64,000 nt of DNA, taken from assembly GCA_014529385.2 (NCBI GenBank), contig CM043943.1, positions 159,422,247 through 159,486,246 of the forward strand, written 5' to 3'. The position numbers were made by a program, and so were the translations under genes. The notes below the pieces were generated by a model. It ran no database searches, had not been told where the DNA came from, and saw only the letters and a program-made list of their open reading frames with translations. This DNA comes from Adiantum capillus-veneris (lineage: Eukaryota; Streptophyta; Polypodiopsida; Polypodiales; Pteridaceae). This document shows, piece by piece, positions 55,518 through 64,000 of this stretch (within the stretch, counting starts at the first letter, position 1; each line of letters begins with the position of its first letter).

Positions 55518-57551
55518 ATGGCTGACAACAACAACACAGATGTGTTCAAGATGTTTGCTGCTGAGGACAGGTTGGATGGGGACAACTACCCTATGTGGGC
55601 TTATATGATGCAACATGTTCTTGTGTCAAAGGGTGTCTGGAACATTGTGCAGGGCATTGATGTACGTCCTGGTTCTGAGGATGTAGGCGATGTTGAGGAT
55701 GTTGCAGGTCTTGTTGCAAGGATTGCAGCTGTTAGAGTTGTTTTGCCTACGGCAGAACAAGCTCGTTGGGATGTTAAGGATGCGCAGGCTCATGCATTGA
55801 TTGCATTGTCTGTGAAGCGCACCATTGTTCCTCACATCCGTTCAGCAAAATCTGCAAAACAGGCTTGGGATATTTTAGCAGGTCTTTATGCAAGCCGCAA
55901 TGAGGCTAAAATTGCTTTGCTGCGTAAAGAGCTGGAGTCGAAGATTATTCATGAGGAAGATGATATGGACACTTTCCTTGCTAGTGTCAAGGATATCAAT
56001 GAGCAGCTTATTTCTGCAGGTGAAGTCATTTCAGACAGTTCCCTTGTGCAGACTGTTCTTGATGCCTTACCAGATTCCTACCAAACTTTTTCTAGTACTT
56101 GGAGACTTATGACCCAAGGAAATCCTGAAGTTTTCAAGTTTGATGCATCATGCACATTGCTGTTGCAAGAGTCACTTTCTAGAAAAAACGGGACTAGGCA
56201 GCATGCAGTTGAACAGGCTTTTATTGCTTCTCAAAGAAAGGGTGGTAACAATAATGCAGCCACTTCTTATGGTTCTGCTGCGAGTGGCAAAAATTCTGTT
56301 CCTAATGCTTCTGCTGGCAGCACTTTGTCTGGGAATTCTGGTGATAAGGGCAAAAAGAAGATGTGTTGCCATTATTGTAAAGCCAATGATCACTTGATCA
56401 AGTCGTGTCCTAAGTTGAAGGCCAAAGAGGCTAAGAAGAAAGAGGGTGGTTTCACTGCAAATGCTGGTTCCACTACAAATGCAGCCATTGTTGAGTCTTC
56501 TGTGAAAGGAGACTGTAATGTTGATGTTGATGCAGAATGGGCTTTTAGCGCAGAGTGCACTTACAATCCTGTTGTCCATGATGCATGCTTGTCAGTTGCT
56601 GCAGATTCACATGTGTGGTATTTTGACAGTGGTGCTAAAAAGCACATTACCTCACATCGTGAATTGTTTACCTCTCTCGAGTCAATCCCTCATGGGAATT
56701 CAGTCACTTGTGCCAACAACGCCCCTTATTCAGTTCAAGGAGTTGGAAAGATTGTGCTCACTGCTGCTAATGGCAGTTCCTTCACACTTGTTGATGCACT
56801 TTATGTACATGGGATCAAGAAGAATCTCTTGTCTGTATCCGCACCTGCTAGACTTGGACTTGTAGTCAAATTTGTGGATGACAGATGTACAGTTCATGAT
56901 CTCAGTTTTGGTGATGAAATTGTTGCATCTGGCCTTTTGTGCCGTGGGCTGTATAAGCTCACTTTGTATGACAAGTGTGGACAAATTTTTGCAAATGCTA
57001 TTGCAGATTCAAGGACTATTTCAGATGCAAAACTTTGGCATGCACGTTTTGGTCATCTGAATTTTGCCAGTTTGCTACGTTTGCAGAAATCTGATATGGT
57101 TGCTTCTTTGCCGCCTCTTGAAGCACCTGTCAAACATGTTTGTGAAGGCTGTATTTTGGGTAAGATGCAACGTTCTAAATTTCCAAAGGATGGTTCAGTT
57201 CGGGCCACATGCAGGTTGCAGCTTGTGCATAGTGATGTTTGTGGGCCCATGCAAACTCCGTCCTTGGGCAATTACCTATACTTCGTGACTTTCATTAATG
57301 ATTACTCCAGGCATGCATGGGTATTTCCGCTTAAAGCGAAGTCCGAAGTTTTTATGTGCTTCAAACAATTTCTGGCTATGGCTGAAAATGTCTCAAAATG
57401 TACTATGGGCACCCTCCGTTCCGATCGAGGGGGGGAGTATATGTCTCATGAATTTAATGCATTTCTGGCTAGTCGTGGGATAAACACCAATGTACAATGC
57501 CTTATACACCTAAGCAAAATGGTGTTGCTGAGAGGAAAAACAGGTCACTGA
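55518..57551 (+). pseudogene. Copia-C gag, protease and most of integrase
   Basis: The frame is open for 677 codons from the ATG of MADNNNTDVFKMF. The upstream extension of this frame is leader, because Copia-A1 shares the same ATG context. Gag runs to about residue 300, with the knuckle C284, C287, H292, C297. Protease site YFDSGAKKH has its Asp at 370. The gag-pre-integrase HHCC region (WHARFGH, CEGCILGK) is at about 507-555. Integrase Asp residues are at 573 (HSDVCGP) and 636 (RSDRGGEY). A frameshift at about 57490 moves the third acidic residue into the next frame. Confidence 0.93.
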
Positions 57552-58675
57552 CGGAAATGGCACGATGTATGGTCAAAAGTCAAGCTTTGCCGCATTCTTT
57601 TTGGCTTGAGGTCATTATGTGTTCCACTTATGTACTTAACAGGTGTCCTACGAAAGCTTTGCAGTCTATTACTCCATATGAAGCGTGGCATGATAGAAAA
57701 CCTTCTATTGAGCACATGCGTGTTTTTGGTTGTTTGGCATATGCTTTGGTGCCACAAGTGCAGTGCAGAAAATTGGATGATAAGGCTGTCAAATGTATTT
57801 TTGTTGGTTATAGTGCTGAAAGCAAAGGTTACAGGTTGTATCATCCGCAAACAAAATGTATTCTGGTTTCTCGGGATGTAGTGTTTGTGGAAGATTCTGT
57901 TCAGCCCTTGCTGTCATGTACTAGAGACAGTAATGTAAGCTCACAGGACATTTATGACACTTTGTTGCCTCTTTTCAGTGCTGGAAATACGAATTTAAGT
58001 TCCAATGAGGAAAATGTACAGCCTATGTGGGTTTCTGAAAATGTTCTAGATCAGCCTATTACTAATGTAGATGTACATGATGTACTTGATGAGGAAAGGG
58101 CTGAAAATGAGCAGGCTAGAGGTATGCCAAAATGGCTGGTGCACACTTTGCGTGACAGTAGATTGGATGCACCTTTGTCTAGTCGTACTCGTTCAGCCTC
58201 TCGCCATGCATCTTATGCATCAGATTGTTATGCTTTGGCTGTGTCTAGCTTACATGATGTTGAGGAGCCTTTGACTTTTGATGAAGCACAAAATTCAGAA
58301 AATTGGATGGCTGCCATGCAATCAGAATATGATGCACTTATAGAAAATGACACATGGACTTTATGTGATTTGCCTCCTGGAAAAAAGGCCATTGGTACGA
58401 AGTGGGTTTACAAGTTGAAACGCAAGCCGGATGGTGAGATCGATCGCCATAAGGCTCGACTTGTTGCAAAGGGTTATGCACAGCAAAAAGGCATAGATTA
58501 TGAAGAGACTTTTTCTCCCACTTGTCGTATGACTACTGTGCGTTTTCTATGTGCATTGGCAGCTCATTTTGGTTGGGATGTACATCAATCAGACATTGTT
58601 ACTGCTTTCTTGAATGGTGACATATTTGAGGAAGTTTATGTAACAAGGACAAGAGGACAAAGTGTGCAAATGTAA
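57497..58675 (+). pseudogene. Copia-C integrase end, linker and reverse-transcriptase start
   Basis: The frame begins MPYTPKQNGVAERKNRS, containing the catalytic Glu of integrase. It continues through PTKALQSITPYEAWHDRKP and a variable linker to the RT start (NDTWTLCDLPPGKKAIGTKWVYK and QSDIVTAFLNGDIFEEVYVT). It ends out of frame because 23 bases present in Copia-A1 (near 8729-8751) are missing here at about 58645. Confidence 0.92.
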
Positions 58676-59780
58676 CAAGGCTTTGTATGGGTTGAAGCAA
58701 TCTCCTCGTGCTTGGTATGAGAAAGCTGACACTCATTTGGTCAAACAAGGCTTTCATAACAGTCCAACAGAAAGAACATTGTATGTAAAGCGTGAGGGTG
58801 ATGTACTTCTCATTGTGGTTCTTTATGTTGATGATTTGCTTATCACTGAACCAAATGAGAGACATATTGCTGAATTTAAGGCTGATTTGAATGCTACTTT
58901 CAAGATGAAAGATTTGGGGCTGTTGCATCATTATTTGGGTATACAGTTTAAGCAGTGTGATGGTGGTATTGCCTTGTGTCAGCAAAGTTACATAGAGACA
59001 TTGCTGTGTAAGTTTGGACTTGAGGATTGCAAACCTATTGCCACTCCCATGGAAACAGGTTTGAAGTTGAGTCTACATGATGCTGGTGATCCTATTGATG
59101 TCACACTTTACCAAACTGTTGTTGGCTGCCTCATTTATGTATGCAACACGAGGCCGGATATTCAGTTTGCAGTCTCACAGGTCAGCAGATTTATGCATAG
59201 CCCAGGGTCTAAGCATTGGCAGGGTGTCAAGAGGATTTTCCGCTACCTTAGTGGCACTTTACATCTTCGCTTGTTTTATCCCAAGGGGGGATCATTGCCG
59301 CCAGACTTACATGCTTTTTCGGACTCAAATTGGGCTGGTTGTTTTGACACGCGAGTGTCCACAAGTGGTTTTTGTTTCATGCTTGGCAGTTCATGTATAT
59401 CATGGTTGAGCAAGAAGCAACCTACTGTGGCCACTTCGAGTTGTGAGGCTGAGTACAGGGCAGTCTTCACAGCTATGGTTGAGTGTGTATGGCTCAGACG
59501 CCTTATGGCTGATTTGGGTGTTGGACAGGACACTGCCAACACTATCTAGAGTGACAGTCAGAGCGCATTGGCAGTTGCGAGGAACCCAGTTCTTCATGCT
59601 TGCAGAAAGCACATTGAGGTGCATTACCACTATGTCAGGGAGAGGCTCTCAGCAGGAGAGATCAGCTTGGCTTATGTGCCAAAACAGGACAACCTTGCAG
59701 ATCTTTTCACAAAGGCATTGTCTCGTGAGAAGCTTGAAGCTTTCCGCAAAGCTTTGGGCTTACTCCCCTTTGTGGATTGA
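58662..59780 (+). pseudogene. Copia-C reverse transcriptase (3' part) and RNase H
   Basis: The RT shows ALYGLKQSPRAWY and catalytic LYVDDLL (about 58821-58840). The RNase H shows DSNWAGC, SSCEAEYRAV, SDSQSALAV and KHIEVHYHYVRE. A single TAG (59547-59549, in place of a Tyr codon) lies just before the RNase H SDSQ block. The family stop TGA is at 59778-59780. Confidence 0.93.
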
Positions 59781-59843
59781 TCCTGTCCTCAGGGCATGGC
59801 ACTTCCATTTACTCATGTGCCAGCTCTCGTTCACTGCATCACT

Positions 59844-59855
59844 CCAAGGGGGATT
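59844..59855 (+). other. Copia-C polypurine tract
   Basis: CCAAGGGGGATT lies directly before the 3' LTR. Confidence 0.85.
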
Positions 59856-60082
59856 TGTTACCATATACATGTGGTAGTGATGTGTGTGAACACACTAGGA
59901 CCGCCGGGGCATGTTTTCCCTCTTTAGGAGGTTTTTTCCCCCGTGCATCATATATACGCCCATCACTCTAAGGCTATCCATCTTTCCATGGCACACTAAG
60001 TAACACACTCTCTATTGTGTGCCTTGAGCTTCCTTCGTCTTCTCCAAGCTGTGTGTGTTTCTCAGCAACCCTAATTCCAACA
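59856..60082 (+). repeat. Copia-C 3' LTR
   Basis: The 227-bp repeat matches the 5' LTR, beginning TGTTACCATATAC and ending AATTCCAACA. Confidence 0.95.
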
Positions 60083-60255
60083 TCATCATCCATACCTCAT
60101 TAAATGCAAGAACGCATATTAATGATGAATGGAGAAGAAAATCTGAATAAGTTATAAACTGATTCACAAGTTTACCATAGAGACAAGAATGGGTAAAACT
60201 GCACGTGAATACAATTTAAATGACAGAAGGGAGCAAAATTGCTCAGATACAATGT

Positions 60256-63200
60256 CTATGGCTTTAAGAGGTCTCTCTCATCCTCGCATGACTCATCAAA
60301 ACTCCCTATGTCTATATAGAGCTCTCCGTCTAGGCAAATGTCCTTCTTTTCATTTTGTAGGTCCCTCGCATGCATCCCATAGAGAGTAGCAGCACCATGC
60401 TCGTCTGGCACCACATCAGCAGCTTCCGAATCTGCATCCTCTCCAATCTCCTCCACAGATGCCAAGGTGATTGGAAAATTGTAGCCCTCATACATCCATG
60501 CACTCTAAGGGGCTACCTCTATGACATACACTAGTTTGGTGCAGACTTTGTAGGATGGAATACTACCTGCAAGAGCCACATAACTTAATTACATGAGTGC
60601 ATCCATACCACTGGTTCTCTAAAATTGGATGTTAAAATTTTACAGACTTACTTGTTCACAATGCTCAGGTAGTACAAAAGTGCCTTGAATGTCGGTCCAC
60701 TTTTTGGTTGAGTCACCTCAAGGAAACCTGACTCTGCTCTGCGCACCGTTGTGTTGTGACCCTCCATGTTTATCTTGAACCATTGCACACCAAACAAGTC
60801 CACAAAAAATCCTCTATAGTCTTATCCTCAAAATTTCTTGTAGCGTGCCGAAGTAAGTGAGTTCCTCCACCACAGGATCTACATGAAGAGAGGACCGTCC
60901 TCGATTAGATTGTTCGAAATTTTCCATGATTCCACAATCTTGTGTAAAACGCTTTATGTCGATCTGTTACACCCTGAAATGTTGACCTTTACACCATGCT
61001 GACGTGTATGACTTATACTATGGCCGTCCTAACATTTAGAAAGCCACCAGTCAAACATTGCAAACATACCTTGGGACTGCAACCCCGCGAGTACTCCCAC
61101 TCTTCCTTAGTCACCTGTTTGTCGCGCTATTGTCCGCTTTTGAATTGGTTGTGCAACCATCTTAAGCTCATGAATGTTGGTAGGCTCTCAAGACCTGCCG
61201 GATAATGCATCGATGGTCCTCTTCCCTGTCTCCACTCGATTCGTGCCCTTTGTTGCTCTTGCTTTGCATCGTCCTACTGTGACCCACTTTTGCATCACAG
61301 AATTGTGAAGCATGCAAAATCGATTGATCTTAGCCTATAGATCTTCCGTCATTTTCTTTTCAACACCGAGATTGCACATGGTATTAAAGTCCACACACGG
61401 ATATGATACGCAATTCCCACCATCATCTATTTTACTTCAAATATACCTGACACGTTTTATGCCAGTCGTGTGACTTCGAACCAATAAGCTTCCCTTCTTT
61501 AGTGAAACATGTTTGCAGCGAGTGCATTACTCCAATGGGCGTATGCACGGATCATATGATCTCTTTTATGTTGCGTTCTTGGCCTCTTGTCAAATCCATG
61601 GTGCTTTAGGGAGCTTTATCGATCCATTGGGAGTTGTCTGTGGCCAATATTGCTCCATACGGTCCGCATTCCTAAGGTCAATTCTGGCTCCCAAAGTATC
61701 TTTCTTGTTGATGAAATGGTCCCATAGTAGATTACCCACATTCTTGAATATGTGTATTGGATAGAGAAAGCGATTGATCATGAGTCTGGGTTAATATGGC
61801 AATTGGTACCATAGAGAGAATCTCTTCATCCCTAGGGACAGACTGTCATCACACATCTCCTTCTGCTCTAACCATGCTTGAGCATACATCCTTGGAGGTT
61901 CTCTTCCCAAAAATGGTCGCATAACTCGTGATTCTCTGAAAGATGCGCTTGATGACCTTCATAGGTTTGCTTCTTGAGTAAGGATGCACGACGTGCATTA
62001 AGTCTAGGGCCACAAGTGACACATGCTCTATATTTGCTTGTCTGGAGCCTTGCATGTATACACATGACAATAAATCCACATGAGAAAAACAAAGGTTTAA
62101 TGTGTGAGTTTGAGTATCACCTGAGCATTCTGTTAGTCAGAGATAGTTATGCATGATCTACATCAGACACCCTCTGATAAAGGCATTGCGTCGACCTATG
62201 TGTCTGCTCATATCCACCACTTCTATGCCAATCCACTATTTTTGTAGCTCTTTCAATAGTGGACAAAGATACACATCCATATTCTTCATTTTATACCGCC
62301 CCAACGCAATCAATCTTAGAAATAGGTAGCCCTTCTTGGTCATCAATCGGAGGAATATTGTAGTTGACAATGACAACTGGCCATACACTATAAGATGTTG
62401 ACCTCTTACCAAATTTATCTACACCACCCATAGCCAGGCCGAGGCACAAATTTTGAGCTTCCCTGAAAAAATCCGGTCATGTGTCGTCTATATGCTTCCA
62501 TGCAATGCAATCTGCAAGAATCCGTAGCACACCATCCGAAGATCTATTCTCCTCGTGCCATGATGCTAGAGTGGCCATGGACTTGCATTCAAAGAAATGC
62601 TTAATGTGAGATAGTAGAGGAGGTGTCGCAACACCTTCTATGGCATTTTTTGTCCATGGAGAACTATTCATCTCTCGGAATCACATTTCGGACACTTCTC
62701 CATGTCCATGTATTCCCCTCTGAAAAGAATGCAGTCTTGAATGAGCGTGAATGAGATTGTAATCCATGTCCAAGTTTTGTAAGATCTTTCTTGCTTCCTC
62801 TATGGAATTTGGCATCACATTATCAGCAGCAGCTGGCAGTATGTGCTCTTTGAGCAATCTACACAGAGAAAAACTTGTGTACGTAATTTGGTACATTTTA
62901 CATTTATAGTTTTTTATTGAAGTAGAAACATTGTAATAGATCACATGAAAAGTGCTTTGACACTAGTGTCACTCCATCCAAACTTTGCCTGCATGTTAAG
63001 AAGAACCAGGAGCGCCTTCAATCTAGACACTTGTGCTCCACCATATAATGGCGTATCGGTCTCACTATTCATGTCATCATAGATAAGATTTTTTGAATCC
63101 ATGATCGTCTTGATCATTTTCGTCGATCTCGGACTCAAACATAGCCTCGTTGGGAATGTGCTCTGCACGATCATCGTCCGAGCTGTCATAGGATACATCT

Positions 63201-63429
63201 TGTGGCCTCACATATGCTGCTTTTGGCGAGCGTCAGAGTTCGACGAGTTGTAATTGGCAACAACTCGATCTATAATAGATGGGTCAAACTCGCCAAATTC
63301 GCAAATGTGCTGCAAAGAAACATGTCTTGTCCTTTGCACGACATGTTTGGATTGATTACAAGGACATAAGATCTTTGTTAAGAGATAGACGTTTCAGTTG
63401 GATGGCCCCACATCGTCATCACTACTCAT
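60256..63429 (-). pseudogene. CACTA (En/Spm, Transposase_21 type) transposase, decayed
   Basis: A minus-strand ATG at 63429 begins MSSDDD. A cysteine-containing CPCNQSK and HICEFG block follows, like the transposon-associated N-terminal domain. Next come DTPLYGGAQVSRLKALLVL (about 63070-62990), NVMPNSIEEARKILQNL and YNLIHAHS (about 62830-62730), AWKHID (about 62490), LGLAMGGVDKFG and YSVWPVVIVNYNIPP (about 62440-62340), CVTCGPRLNARRAS and LKKQTYEGHQ (about 62010-61940). DPVVEELTYFGTLQEIL (about 60890-60830) and an FVLPEHCEQ-like block (about 60680) resemble the DUF4216-type end. Stops and frame changes are frequent, and expected metal-binding Cys residues of the CPxC type are missing. The enzyme would cut and paste the element; this copy is dead. 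Confidence 0.82.
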
Positions 63430-64000
63430 AATGAATGTAAAACCTTGAGCCCTGAACATAAGTTTAATTTTGTCTTACTCTTCTCCGTCTCTTATCTCTT
63501 TCTCTCTTAATCTCCCTCGTAATCAAGAAACCATAGATCACATTGTAAACTATGTCAAACTCTCTAGCCATGTCCGTTCCCCGCACACCTCGGTCTCGAG
63601 GTGCACGGAGATCAAAACCACCCGGTTATAATCTTGTCGTTACTGGTCAATGCCTATATTTGTGGGTGTGAGAAATCTACACACCCACGTTTACATGACA
63701 ATGCGTGTAGTGGACAAAACCCCTTTGCCTCTTGTTCAATTGTAACCATTCCCTAGTGTAAACTACCTGAAGAGCTATGGTTGTAAGTCAAGCCACCGTT
63801 TTGTGATGTGCGTAGTGCGAGAGTGCTCCCGCTTCTCTAGAGTGCTTTGAGGAAGAGCTTCTTTATTATGATCCTTGCTCAACATCTCTTCACGACAGCT
63901 CCTTGTTCGAGGGATTACTGTGCACATTACATGCCTACCTCCATTTTGAGGTATTGTGCCGTTGAAATCTTTCCAACCTAATGTCGCATCCGTGGAGAGA
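63430..64000. other. Region upstream of the CACTA transposase start
   Basis: No ORF was recognised. A short perfect hairpin sequence, CACCTCG-GTCT-CGAGGTG, lies at about 63587-63604. I looked for a CACTA terminus (TAGTG on the plus strand) and found only isolated 5-mers, so the element end is not located; it may lie beyond 64000. Confidence 0.45.

Larger units (their letters stand above)
54927..60082 (+). mobile_element. Copia-C: near-complete Tnt1-like Ty1/copia element
   Basis: LTRs are 227 bp each (54927-55153, 59856-60082). Flanks TCATT (54922-54926) and TCATC (60083-60087) match at four of five bases, a probable target duplication. It has PBS, gag-protease-integrase, RT-RNase H and PPT. 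The coding region has two frameshifts and one nonsense codon but no large deletion. It is the reference copy for interpreting Copia-A1. About nine LTR differences (about 4 percent) were counted by eye. Confidence 0.95.

Noticed and set aside
63587-63604. Short perfect hairpin as a terminator or recombination site
   Set aside because: A 7-bp stem with a 4-base loop is expected by chance in 64 kb and has no supporting context.

Overview
The window is repeat-dense plant nuclear DNA. It contains plant-type Ty1/copia, Ty3/gypsy, LINE and CACTA sequences and one degraded strictosidine-synthase-like gene. There are no bacterial features, no rRNA or tRNA gene, and no intact host gene that I can support. 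The CT/GA microsatellites and nested LTR elements suggest a large land-plant genome. A fern or other non-flowering lineage is possible, but that is a guess.

Layout. 0-0.6 kb: CT/GA/GATA microsatellites. 0.6-4.3 kb: a minus-strand LINE with an uninterrupted 1126-codon endonuclease-RT ORF. 5.0-12.0 kb: a minus-strand copia-type element (Copia-D) with LTRs, PBS, PPT and a perfect TSD, carrying only a decayed gag. It is split by a plus-strand Tnt1-like copia (Copia-A1, 6079-10184, perfect TSD AGATG). 12.6-12.9 and 29.3-29.8 kb: the two halves of a minus-strand copia gag-protease (Copia-E), separated by Gypsy-A. 12943-29316: Gypsy-A, with 2.5-kb LTRs, itself split by Copia-B (16755-22290, perfect TSD GATCC). 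30-33.6 kb: a copia RNase H scrap, long microsatellites and unassigned DNA. 33.6-34.6 kb: the strictosidine-synthase-like pseudogene. 35.2-37.9 kb: remnant of another minus-strand copia (Copia-F). 40.6-50.3 kb: a rearranged mosaic of two gypsy families (Gypsy-B and Gypsy-C) with inverted duplications and an INT-LTR-gag junction. 52.6-54.6 kb: the 5' part of a Gypsy-B relative. 54927-60082: Copia-C, sister of Copia-A1 and the best-preserved LTR element. 60.2-63.4 kb: a decayed CACTA (En/Spm) transposase on the minus strand.

The genes do not work together as a pathway; the window records successive insertions. Readable orders are Copia-E, then Gypsy-A, then Copia-B; and Copia-D, then Copia-A1. 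Apart from the LINE ORF, every transposon gene I read has at least one stop, frameshift or deletion. The most unusual items are the gag-only Copia-D, the in-frame TAG between the two LINE reading frames, the crossed inverted repeats at 40.6-50.3 kb, and the strictosidine-synthase-like relic. Element names (Copia-A1, Gypsy-B and so on) are labels used only here. Divergences are counted by eye.
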